This document shows positions 1 through 5,384 of a DNA stretch of 6,454 bases, piece by piece. Within the stretch, counting starts at the first letter, position 1; every line of letters begins with the position of its first letter. This stretch comes from Pseudomonadota bacterium (GTDB taxonomy: Bacteria > Pseudomonadota > Gammaproteobacteria > Burkholderiales > Burkholderiaceae_B): NCBI GenBank assembly GCA_023432075.1, contig JAEYVD010000162.1, forward strand, positions 1-6,454. The letters are read 5' to 3'. The notes below the pieces were generated by a model. That model was not told the DNA's origin and ran no database searches. It worked only from the letters and a program-made list of their open reading frames with translations. Position numbers and translations under genes: made by a program.

Positions 1-817
1 AATCCAGATAACGCTCGGCTTGTTGGCGGTAGCCGACCCAGTGCGACCCCGATGGTTCAATGAAGTCGCCCCACACAACAAGATGCGGCGGCAGCGCATC
101 AATCGGCGCCGCTTGCGGCATGCCGCCGGGCTCAACGCCCACCACCCGGCGCACCGCGCTTGGCCGGCGTCGCGCAATTTCGGCTGCAAAGCCCGCGCCC
201 TGGCTGTGGGCGACGATATGGCAATGTCCCACCCGGTCAATCAATGCTTCGTAGGCCGCCAGGATCATGGACTCGTGGCCGGGCCAGCGCGGCACCCATT
301 GATTGGCGAACGCGTCGAACGCCTCGGTGGGAAACTGTTGCCCTGCATAGGCTTCCCGCCGCGCGGGGTCCGGGTCGTAGACGGGTCCGATGCGAAACGT
401 CGTCCAGGCCTCGCGCTTGGTGCGAAAGACGGGCGCCTCGCGATACACCTGCGGGAAGCGTGCCCACGACGATCGGCCCCGTTCCACCGCATCGCTGACC
501 AGCACGTCGTAACCGGCGTCCAGGAATTTCCATAGCCAGCCGTTGCGGCCATCGGGGGTCGTTTCCCAGGTGCAGCCGGTCATGCCCCCGCCATGCCACA
601 GCAGCACCGGATCCGGATGCCGGGGCTGTGCCAGGCGGTATTCCTGGACATACATCTGCCCATAGACCTGCTCTCCGTTCGGATTGACCTCGCGCGGCGA
701 TCCGTTCAGGACCATGCTGCGATATTCGACGGGCAGGCCTTCAAGCACGGCGGTCGCGCCGCCCACGAAGAAGCTGCTCATCGATTTCAGGAAAATGCCG
801 TTGCCGTGTGGATTCAT
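1..817 (-). CDS. alpha/beta-hydrolase (esterase-like), 3' end outside window
   Basis: An open frame of 272 codons runs off the left edge, so the C-terminus is missing. The fold is recognisable as an alpha/beta-hydrolase. An oxyanion-hole segment LLWHGGGMTG lies at residues 72-81, a TTPDGRNGW segment at 86-94, a SDAVERGRS segment at 108-116, and a nucleophile elbow AHSQGAG at 203-209, with Ser205 the likely catalytic serine. VVWGD at 247-251 resembles the strand that often carries the catalytic acid; the catalytic His would lie beyond the edge. Family knowledge predicts hydrolysis of an ester or a similar bond, but the substrate cannot be read from sequence. The N-terminal MKS-like SMSSFFVGG segment and the QMYVQEY motif are, as I recall, shared by a bacterial hydrolase family of unknown substrate. 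I see no signal peptide. The start at 817 has only a weak GACGAG upstream; an in-frame ATG at 844 would add nine residues. It is divergent from a LysR gene that probably regulates it. Confidence 0.88.
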   Translation of the reverse strand, partial: MNPHGNGIFLKSMSSFFVGGATAVLEGLPVEYRSMVLNGSPREVNPNGEQVYGQMYVQEYRLAQPRHPDPVLLWHGGGMTGCTWETTPDGRNGWLWKFLDAGYDVLVSDAVERGRSSWARFPQVYREAPVFRTKREAWTTFRIGPVYDPDPARREAYAGQQFPTEAFDAFANQWVPRWPGHESMILAAYEALIDRVGHCHIVAHSQGAGFAAEIARRRPSAVRRVVGVEPGGMPQAAPIDALPPHLVVWGDFIEPSGSHWVGYRQQAERYLD

Positions 818-900
818 GATGGCTCGTCGAAGTGATGCCCGCATGTTCGGGCAGCGCGTATAGTTACGTCTATCGAAAAAATTTCAACGATTATTGATCC
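818..900. promoter_or_regulatory. Divergent promoter region, hydrolase / LysR regulator
   Basis: This 83-bp gap is markedly more A/T-rich than the flanking genes. It contains the inverted repeat ATAG-N6-CTAT at 860-873, a candidate operator for the LysR protein encoded at 901. On the minus strand a TTGAAA (882-887) followed 19 bp on by TATACG (857-862) is a possible but over-spaced promoter for the hydrolase, and the inverted repeat would overlap it. On the plus strand TATAGT (859-864) resembles a -10 box, without a good -35. If the hydrolase starts at 844 the gap shrinks to 56 bp. The promoter assignments are weak; a shared control region is expected from the divergent LysR layout. Confidence 0.4.
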
Positions 901-1794
901 ATGCGAATCAATTACGATCTGGAAGACATCCGCGCGTTCTGCTGCGTGGCGCGCATGGGGCAATACACATCGGCCGCCGCGCTGCTGTGCGTCACGACGT
1001 CGGCCTTGAGCCGGCGCATCGCGAAGCTGGAATCGGAAATTGGCGGGCGCTTGTTCGAGCGCACGACGCGCAGCGTGGTGCTGACGTCGATAGGCCGCGC
1101 GCTCTATGAGCGCGTGTTGCCTATCGTGACGCAGATGGATGCCAGCCTGACCGAGGCAGCCCGCCGCGCGCGGGGGCACGAAGGCACGCTGATGGTGAGC
1201 ACGGTGGCTTCGGTCGGCTATTCGGTGCTGCCGAAGGTGCTGCCCGAGTTCTATGCTCGGCATCCGCAGGTGTACCTGTCGATCCGCGACGGCAACGCCA
1301 CCGTCACGACTGGCCTGGTCGAAGAACGCGAGGTGGAATTCGGCATCACCACGCCGGTGTCATTCGGCCCCACCCTGGAGGCCGAGCGCGTCGCCACCTA
1401 TGGCTTTAACCTGGTGTACGCCGAGCGTTCAGCCCTGGCGCCGCGCAGCCGCAAGCTGTCGTGGAAAAAGTTGCCCGGCCTGCCGGTAGTGGGACTGAAT
1501 CCGGTCAGTTCCACCCGCTTGCAGATCGACAGCGTCCTCAACGCGCGCGGACTGGAGTTGCCCTGGACCATCGAGGTGGATCAGCTGGCCACCATGATCG
1601 GGCTGGTGCAGTCGGGCAATTTCGTGACCATCATGCCGGCGTTGTTCGAAGCGCATGGTTATGGCCTGAAGTCGATTCCCGTGCTGGACCCCGACATCAC
1701 GCGGGATGTGTACATCGTGCGCCGGCGTGACAGCACGCCGACGCCCCAAGGCCAGTATTTGATGGAACTCGTGCGCGCTTACCTTGCACGGTGA
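901..1794 (+). CDS. LysR-type transcriptional regulator
   Basis: The 297-residue product has the usual LysR length. The N-terminal winged helix-turn-helix spans about residues 5-65, with recognition-helix pattern AALLCVTTSALSRRIAKLE (26-44) and the wing segment GGRLFERTTRSVVLTSIG (48-65). A linker helix follows (about 66-95), then the periplasmic-binding-protein-like effector domain (about 96-297), including the DQLATMIGLVQSGNFVTIMP stretch (227-246) typical of the second lobe. It acts as a cytoplasmic DNA-binding regulator, normally a tetramer responding to a small ligand. The start is fixed by an in-frame stop at 895-897 directly upstream; there is no clear Shine-Dalgarno sequence. It is divergent from the hydrolase at 817, the classic arrangement for a LysR protein and its target. 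Its ligand is unknown. It is only distantly similar to the second LysR protein in this window. Confidence 0.95.
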   Translation: MRINYDLEDIRAFCCVARMGQYTSAAALLCVTTSALSRRIAKLESEIGGRLFERTTRSVVLTSIGRALYERVLPIVTQMDASLTEAARRARGHEGTLMVSTVASVGYSVLPKVLPEFYARHPQVYLSIRDGNATVTTGLVEEREVEFGITTPVSFGPTLEAERVATYGFNLVYAERSALAPRSRKLSWKKLPGLPVVGLNPVSSTRLQIDSVLNARGLELPWTIEVDQLATMIGLVQSGNFVTIMPALFEAHGYGLKSIPVLDPDITRDVYIVRRRDSTPTPQGQYLMELVRAYLAR

Positions 1795-1892
1795 AACGCG
1801 CTTATAGATCTGGACGGTTGACACATCACGTTACTTCGTTCGCCGCTACCCATGTCGCCTGCGTGGTAGATATATCGGCGGGAGGTTCCGTT

Positions 1893-1923
1893 CGGCGCGT
1901 CGCCGGGCGCATTTCCCTTTTTT
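1893..1923 (+). terminator. Hairpin plus T-tract before the 1936 gene (terminator or leader element)
   Basis: A short GC hairpin, CGGCG (1893-1897), loop CGT, CGCCG (1901-1905), is followed after six bases by the pyrimidine run TTTCCCTTTTTT (1912-1923). It lies about 100 bp after the LysR stop codon and ends directly at the GAGGAG ribosome binding site of the next gene. It could terminate LysR transcription or act as a leader element of the 1936 gene. The spacing between stem and T-run is loose for a standard intrinsic terminator, so the call is tentative. Confidence 0.3.
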
Positions 1924-1929
1924 GAGGAG
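1924..1929 (+). promoter_or_regulatory. Strong ribosome binding site for the 1936 gene
   Basis: GAGGAG sits six bases before the ATG at 1936 and is the best Shine-Dalgarno match in the window. It decides this start over the in-frame ATG at 1954 (Met7), which has no such site. Efficient translation is therefore likely. Confidence 0.7.
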
Positions 1930-1935
1930 CTGACC

Positions 1936-2409
1936 ATGAATACTGTTCACAAGATGAATGCTGTTCAAGTGCCCCTGAAAAGAGTTTCCGCGATCCTTTG
2001 CCTGGCAGGCCTGACGTGGGCCACCGGCGCGGCTTATGCGGCCGACACCAGCGCCACCTCGCAAGCGCAGCATCAGCAGGATGTCGCGACCTGCAAGAGC
2101 GGCGCTTCCGGCCAACCGCTGGAGACGTGCCTGCGCGAGGCGGCCGCGGCGCGGCAAGAGCGTGATCGTCAGAACCTGAGTGCGGAGAGCCCCGAGCAGC
2201 TGCGGCAGAACGAGCTGGCGCGCTGCAACCGGCTGCCGGAATCGCAGCGCCAGACCTGCGTGGCGAAGATGACCTCGCCCACGAATGTGCAGGGCAGCGT
2301 GCAGGGTGGTGGGGTGTTGCGCAAGAAGGAGATCCAGGTGCCGGCGACGCCGGCAACGCCCGCGAATCCGGCCGCGCCGGCTGGCGGTGCACCGGCTCCC
2401 GCGCGCTGA
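1936..2409 (+). CDS. Secreted protein of unknown function with two Cys-pair motifs
   Basis: The 157-residue product has an export signal: a basic N-region (Lys6, Lys15, Arg16), a hydrophobic core VSAILCLAGLTWATGAA (about 17-33) and a likely cleavage site after AYA at residue 35. The mature part is polar and probably helical, rich in Gln, Arg and Glu. It has two related segments: Cys53-x11-Cys65 followed by a LREAAAARQERDRQ helix, and Cys97-x10-Cys108 followed by VAKM. The even number of cysteines in a periplasmic protein suggests two intrachain disulfides, one per helical hairpin. Residues 135-157 are a low-complexity Pro/Ala tail (VPATPATPANPAAPAGG...), perhaps a flexible linker to the envelope. 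I do not recognise a named family; similar small exported proteins are common in Burkholderiales. It has a strong ribosome binding site and is convergent with the endonuclease gene, with only 21 bp between the stop codons. Confidence 0.85.
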   Translation: MNTVHKMNAVQVPLKRVSAILCLAGLTWATGAAYAADTSATSQAQHQQDVATCKSGASGQPLETCLREAAAARQERDRQNLSAESPEQLRQNELARCNRLPESQRQTCVAKMTSPTNVQGSVQGGGVLRKKEIQVPATPATPANPAAPAGGAPAPAR

Positions 2410-2430
2410 AATCGCCGTCCTGCTCGATCG

Positions 2431-3342
2431 TCAACGGGGTGGCGTTGGCAGCAGCTGCATGCCCGTGCGCCGCGCGAATTCGTCGTAGCTGATGGGCGCG
2501 CCAGCCGTGGTGCCGGGGCTGTTGGCCTGCCAATGCACCCACGAGCGCCCGGTGGACGCATCGTAGACGACCTTGAACAGATGGCTCGGCACGGCCACGC
2601 CCGAGCCGATCTGCTTGGGCTTGTCGCCATAGTAGGGGCCGGTGAAGACATACACGTCGCCGGAGGCGCGCATCACGTACTTGCGCGTGTCCTGTTCGAT
2701 CTGGCTCCAGGGGCCGCCGTTGTGGCGCTGATCCTGCGGCACCATGTTGGCAAGCGAAAAGCTCTGCGCCATGGCTTCGGGGGTCGACATGTCGCCGGCC
2801 GGGGCCATGTGGCCGCGCGAGTAGCCCGAGCCGCGGTAATCCGTCAGTTCGGCGCGTTCGGCGCGGGGCACGCGCGCTTCGGCATAGAACTTGTCGGACC
2901 GCTGCATGTCTTGCGCCTGCGTCAAGATCTTGCGGTTCAGGCGCTCGGCCACGAATACCGGCGTCTTGGTCTGGCCGTTGTGCAGGATGGCAAAGTTGGA
3001 AAAGCATAGTTCGCGCAGCGCCTGGCTGGCGGGGACGACCGGCGGGCGTTGCTGCGGGAAGAATTGCGGGCACTCGGCAAAGCGCGTGTGCGCCATGCCG
3101 CCCGCTGGCACCGCCGCGGGCGCAAACTTTTCCTGGGTCGGCCAGCCGACGCGCGCAAGAATGTCGTCAAGCGAAAACTGGGGGCGCCACTGCGGGTTCA
3201 ACGCATAGGTGGCGGCGCCAAATGCGGCCACCGAGGTCAGCGCGAATGTGCGCAGGAACCGGAAGATGCGGCCGCCGCTTGCGGCCTTGCTTCTGCTGGC
3301 TGGGGATCTCTTTCTGGGTGCTGATTTCTTCGCGCGGGTCAT
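2431..3342 (-). CDS. DNA/RNA non-specific endonuclease (NUC1/Serratia nuclease family), membrane-anchored or exported
   Basis: With the start at 3342 the product has 303 residues. The first 28 residues are very basic (ten Lys/Arg), followed by a hydrophobic helix at about 28-48 (FRFLRTFALTSVAAFGAATYAL): either an N-terminal membrane anchor or an uncleaved or late-cleaved signal. The nuclease domain covers about residues 110-300. The hallmark DRGH motif appears as SRGH at 175-178 within YSRGHMAPAGDM, with His178 as the expected general base. Asn199, Asn208 and Glu216, in NMVPQ and NGGPWSQIE, match the spacing of Asn110, Asn119 and Glu127 of Serratia nuclease as I recall them; Asn119 binds the catalytic Mg2+. 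The family cleaves single- and double-stranded DNA and RNA. An extracytoplasmic location fits a role in nucleic-acid scavenging or defence against extracellular DNA. The frame stays open upstream to 3432, but those extra 30 residues look non-coding and would bury the signal. The ribosome binding site is only a weak CAGG. Confidence 0.92.
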   Translation of the reverse strand: MTRAKKSAPRKRSPASRSKAASGGRIFRFLRTFALTSVAAFGAATYALNPQWRPQFSLDDILARVGWPTQEKFAPAAVPAGGMAHTRFAECPQFFPQQRPPVVPASQALRELCFSNFAILHNGQTKTPVFVAERLNRKILTQAQDMQRSDKFYAEARVPRAERAELTDYRGSGYSRGHMAPAGDMSTPEAMAQSFSLANMVPQDQRHNGGPWSQIEQDTRKYVMRASGDVYVFTGPYYGDKPKQIGSGVAVPSHLFKVVYDASTGRSWVHWQANSPGTTAGAPISYDEFARRTGMQLLPTPPR

Positions 3343-3365
3343 GCTGCCTGTTTGTTGCGGGCCGG

Positions 3366-3399
3366 CGCCACTTCGCGCTCGGCAAGTGGCGGCATTGTA
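3366..3399 (-). promoter_or_regulatory. Candidate promoter and palindrome upstream of the endonuclease
   Basis: Read on the minus strand, TACAAT (3399-3394) matches five of six bases of a -10 box, about 50 bp before the ATG at 3342; no good -35 is seen. Directly downstream is a perfect 8-bp inverted repeat, CGCCACTT (3366-3373) and AAGTGGCG (3384-3391), separated by 10 bp. The expected transcription start (about 3387) would lie inside the repeat, so it could be an operator or a 5'-end stem. The rest of the 202-bp gap to the divergent lipoprotein gene holds no other strong signal, apart from a near-palindrome at 3515-3530 (CCTG...CAGG). Confidence 0.35.
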
Positions 3400-3544
3400 G
3401 ATGACCGCAACGTGACAGCGCAGGCCGGGCAATCTGGGCGACGCCGAACTGCTCCCGGAGCGATGGCCGGAGTATTCTTATGCTCGTTCGAAATTCATAA
3501 ACACAACGGCCGCGCCTGCCGGCCGACAGGATTGGGGAAGTTCA

Positions 3545-3871
3545 ATGAGATCGTCCGTGCTTTTCGTGGCCGCGCTTGTGGCCGGTTGCGCCTCGCCCGC
3601 GCCAGGAGACCTGGTCACGCAATCGAAGGTGCAAGCCATCAAGCTCAACGTCACGACGTTCGACGAGATGGTTCTCGATTTTGGCCCGCCCCGCACACAG
3701 AGCGTCAATCAGCAGGGGCTTCGCACGGCGTCCTGGTTCTATTTCAACAACAGCGAGTTCGGCGCCATGCAGGATCAGCGCACGCTGACGGTGACCTACA
3801 ACAAGAACGGCACGGTCAAGGAATACGTCAATTCGTCCGCAGGCGAGAAGGACGGCGCGCGGACGCGATAG
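3545..3871 (+). CDS. Small BamE/SmpA-OmlA-like lipoprotein
   Basis: The product has 108 residues. The N-terminus is a lipoprotein signal: hydrophobic SSVLFVAALVAG followed by Cys15 in the lipobox LVAGC. Residues +2 and +3 are Ala and Ser, so with no Asp at +2 outer-membrane sorting is expected. After a short linker, the mature part (about 28-97) has the BamE/SmpA plan: a helix with KLNVTTFDEMVLDFGPPR (33-50), where the xxGPP turn is typical, then strands SWFYFNN (63-69), RTLTVTYNKNG (79-89) and VKEYVNS (91-97). BamE-like domains occur in many small lipoproteins besides true BamE, and this one is not beside other bam genes, so I do not call it bamE. A purine-rich GGGGAAG at 3534-3540 serves as ribosome binding site. 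It is divergent from the endonuclease and convergent with the secreted protein at 3911. Confidence 0.87.
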   Translation: MRSSVLFVAALVAGCASPAPGDLVTQSKVQAIKLNVTTFDEMVLDFGPPRTQSVNQQGLRTASWFYFNNSEFGAMQDQRTLTVTYNKNGTVKEYVNSSAGEKDGARTR

Positions 3872-3923
3872 CGCGCAGTTCCACCGGGCGTCATGCCGGC
3901 CCGCAATGCGTCATTGCGCCGGC
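3855..3923. terminator. Hairpins between convergent gene ends (bidirectional terminator candidate)
   Basis: Two inverted repeats lie where two convergent genes meet. GCGCGC (3855-3860) and GCGCGC (3871-3876) flank the stop codon of the lipoprotein gene. A stronger stem follows: GCCGG (3895-3899), a two-base bulge, CGCAATG (3902-3908), loop CGT, CATTGCG (3912-3918) and CCGGC (3919-3923), giving 12 paired bases. The second stem contains the stop codon of the minus-strand gene (3911-3913). Neither strand has a T-run after it, so it is not a canonical intrinsic terminator; it may aid Rho-dependent termination or protect 3' ends. Confidence 0.4.
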
Positions 3924-4252
3924 GCCGCCTTCGAGGCGTTCGCTCGAATCTGTTCCGACCGCTGGCGCTGCTCGGCTCGAATCGGGATGCAATCCACGAA
4001 CAGCACCTCTTCGCCCGTGCGCACGTCGATGACCTTGGTCGCGCGATACAGGTTGCTGGGCGGGCCGCGGTCCAGGCACGCGCGCTTGGCGCCGGAACTG
4101 GCGCGAAAGAGCTCGGGCACGCCTTCGTACTGCGGGTTTGGCACGCTCCATTTGCCGCTCATGTCCTGGGTGCGCACCACATACTGGCCAAAGGCCGGAC
4201 CGCTGCACAGCAGAATGGCCAATGCGCATGCGGCGCCAGCAACGGTTCTCAT
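3911..4252 (-). CDS. Small secreted protein of unknown function
   Basis: From the ATG at 4252 the product has 113 residues. A signal peptide occupies residues 1-22 (MRTVAGAACALAILLCSGPAFG), with cleavage likely after AFG. The mature protein is short and polar, with a GKWSVPNPQYEGVPELFR segment (33-50) and two cysteines, Cys59 (ACLDRGPPS) and Cys88 (VDCIP), which could form one disulfide. The YRATKVIDVRTGEEVLFVDC stretch (69-88) reads as two beta strands around a turn. The C-terminus is a Gln/Arg/Ala-rich helix or tail. I recognise no family. The frame is open back to 4318, but this start is preferred: it begins exactly at the signal peptide and has AAGGAA (4266-4261) eight bases upstream. It lies on the same strand as, and 107 bp after, the LysR gene at 4360, so co-transcription is possible but unproven. 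Confidence 0.8.
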   Translation of the reverse strand: MRTVAGAACALAILLCSGPAFGQYVVRTQDMSGKWSVPNPQYEGVPELFRASSGAKRACLDRGPPSNLYRATKVIDVRTGEEVLFVDCIPIRAEQRQRSEQIRANASKAAPAQ

Positions 4253-4265
4253 GGCGGACGTTCCT

Positions 4266-4320
4266 TGGTGGACGACGGTAGGGCAGCGTAGCAGCGCGCC
4301 GCCGGCTTGGCCGTCCACCA
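4266..4320 (-). repeat. 9-bp inverted repeat abutting the ribosome binding site of the secreted protein
   Basis: TGGTGGACG (4266-4274) and CGTCCACCA (4312-4320) are perfect reverse complements separated by 37 bp. In a minus-strand transcript the second arm ends at the first base of the AAGGAA ribosome binding site (4266-4261). A stem here could tune translation of the 4252 gene, act as a terminator-like structure after the LysR gene, or be chance in GC-rich DNA. No T-run follows. Confidence 0.35.
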
Positions 4321-4336
4321 GAAGGATTAGGGATTA

Positions 4337-4351
4337 CCTCACAAGCTGAGG
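4337..4351 (-). terminator. Weak hairpin after the LysR gene
   Basis: CCTCA (4337-4341), a five-base loop and TGAGG (4347-4351) form a 5-bp stem starting nine bases after the stop codon of the LysR gene at 4360-4362. No T-run follows on the minus strand, so termination here is doubtful. Confidence 0.22.
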
Positions 4352-4359
4352 CAGGCGGT

Positions 4360-5271
4360 TCACGGGTTGTCATTGGCGCCCGCCGCCACCAGATGGTCCA
4401 GCAGCAACGCCGCCGCCGCGGGCAGCGCCGATGCGCTGCGCATGCAGATGGCAAAGCGCCGCCGGCTCCAGCTGTCCTTCAGGGGCAACACCCGCAGGCC
4501 GTGCGCCAACGCATACGGGGCGGCGACCTCGATGGGCGCCACGCTGATCGCCAACCCCGCCAGCACGACGCGAAAGGCCGAATCGAAGTTGCTGACCGTG
4601 ACGCGGTGCCGCAGTGTCTTGCCGCTGTCGCTGGCGGCGGTCTGCAGCATGCGCAGCACGGCGCCAGCGGCTGGCATGCTGACGTGCTCGTAGGCCAGCG
4701 CTTCTTCAAAAAAGACGGCTTCACGGGCTGCGAGGGGATGATCGGGCGCGGTGACGACGGCCAGCCGGTCGCCCCGGTAAGGTCGGCGTTCCAATCCATG
4801 AAAATCGGCGGCGTCCCAGCAGATGCCGAGGCTGGCGATGCCTTCCCGGACGCCACGCACGACCTCGTGGCTGACGCGCTCCTCCATGTCGACGCGGATA
4901 TTGCGATGCGGCGCGGCCTGAAGAAAGGCGGCGATATCCTCGGCCAGGGATTCAGCCAGGACGGACGCGGTGGCCAGGATCCGGACCTGCCCCTTCACGC
5001 CGCTGGCGTAGGCGGACATGTCGCGCTCGATGCGTTCGGAGCTGGCCAGGATGGCGCGTGCGTGCTCCAGCAGCGTTTCGCCCGCTTCGGTGGGCTCGAC
5101 GCCGCGGCGCTTGCGCGTCAGGAGTTTCGCGCCCACGGTGTCCTCCAGCTGCGCGAGCCGCTTGCTGATCGCCGATCCCACAATGTTGGCGCGCTGACCG
5201 GCACGGGCAATGTTGCCGGTCTCGCAGACGGAGATGAAGAGCCGCAGTGTGGTGATGTCGAGGTCGCGCAT
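4360..5271 (-). CDS. LysR-type transcriptional regulator, probable regulator of the HMG-CoA lyase / CoA-transferase operon
   Basis: The 303-residue product is a full-length LysR regulator. The winged helix-turn-helix spans about residues 5-65: LDITTLRLFISVCETGNIARAGQRANIVGSAISKRLAQLE, with the HTH at about 21-42, followed by the KLLTRKRRGVEPTEAGE wing (49-65). A linker helix (66-92) joins the effector domain (about 93-300), with two-lobe landmarks VRILATASV (96-104), DRLAVVTAPDHPLA (168-181) and VVLAGLAISVAPIEVA (235-250). The start at 5271 begins exactly at the conserved domain. The frame is open back to 5673 but runs antisense through the lyase gene, so the extension is rejected. No clear Shine-Dalgarno sequence is present. 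It is divergent from the lyase gene across 113 bp holding a T-N11-A dyad and a second similar site, so it likely regulates the lyase and CoA-transferase and itself, in response to a pathway intermediate. Confidence 0.95.
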   Translation of the reverse strand: MRDLDITTLRLFISVCETGNIARAGQRANIVGSAISKRLAQLEDTVGAKLLTRKRRGVEPTEAGETLLEHARAILASSERIERDMSAYASGVKGQVRILATASVLAESLAEDIAAFLQAAPHRNIRVDMEERVSHEVVRGVREGIASLGICWDAADFHGLERRPYRGDRLAVVTAPDHPLAAREAVFFEEALAYEHVSMPAAGAVLRMLQTAASDSGKTLRHRVTVSNFDSAFRVVLAGLAISVAPIEVAAPYALAHGLRVLPLKDSWSRRRFAICMRSASALPAAAALLLDHLVAAGANDNP

Positions 5272-5290
5272 GGCGGTGTCGTCCGGTTTG

Positions 5291-5365
5291 ATATTCCGAA
5301 CTGGAATTTTAAGCGTTCCCAAATACCGCTTGTGGCTGGATTGAGAATATCTAAAACTGGGATTT
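5291..5365. promoter_or_regulatory. Duplicated LysR-type operator in the divergent promoter
   Basis: The gap 5272-5384 is A/T-rich compared with its flanks. ATTCC (5293-5297), five bases and GGAAT (5303-5307) form a dyad fitting the LysR T-N11-A rule. The 19 bases at 5291-5309 recur at 5347-5365 with 14 of 19 identities, including AACTGG-R-ATTT in both copies. In addition GATATTC (5290-5296) and GAATATC (5345-5351) are exact reverse complements. Two sites in this arrangement resemble the recognition and activation sites of LysR tetramers. A TAAAAT (5311-5306, minus strand) could be a -10 box for the LysR gene; no convincing -35 was found for either direction. Confidence 0.55.
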
Positions 5366-5384
5366 CCCCATTGGATTCCTTGCC

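Noticed and set aside
20..535. Plus-strand open frames opposite the alpha/beta-hydrolase
   Set aside because: The minus-strand frame encodes a recognisable hydrolase with HGGG and AHSQG motifs; the plus-strand products show nothing.
814..1263. A 149-codon minus-strand frame inside the first LysR gene
   Set aside because: It is antisense to the conserved DNA-binding domain and is low-complexity in composition (His, Arg, Ala).
1818..1823. A perfect TTGACA as -35 box for the secreted-protein gene
   Set aside because: No -10-like sequence lies 15-19 bp downstream; the nearest A/T-rich candidate (TATATC, 1871-1876) is 47 bp away.
1826..3073. A 415-codon open frame on the minus strand across the secreted protein and endonuclease genes
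   Set aside because: It overlaps the nuclease gene in another frame and runs antisense to a gene with a signal peptide and strong ribosome binding site; its Pro/Arg/Ala-rich product shows no motif.
3343..3432. A 30-residue N-terminal extension of the endonuclease
   Set aside because: It would place non-conserved sequence before the basic region and hydrophobic helix and would cover the candidate promoter and palindrome.
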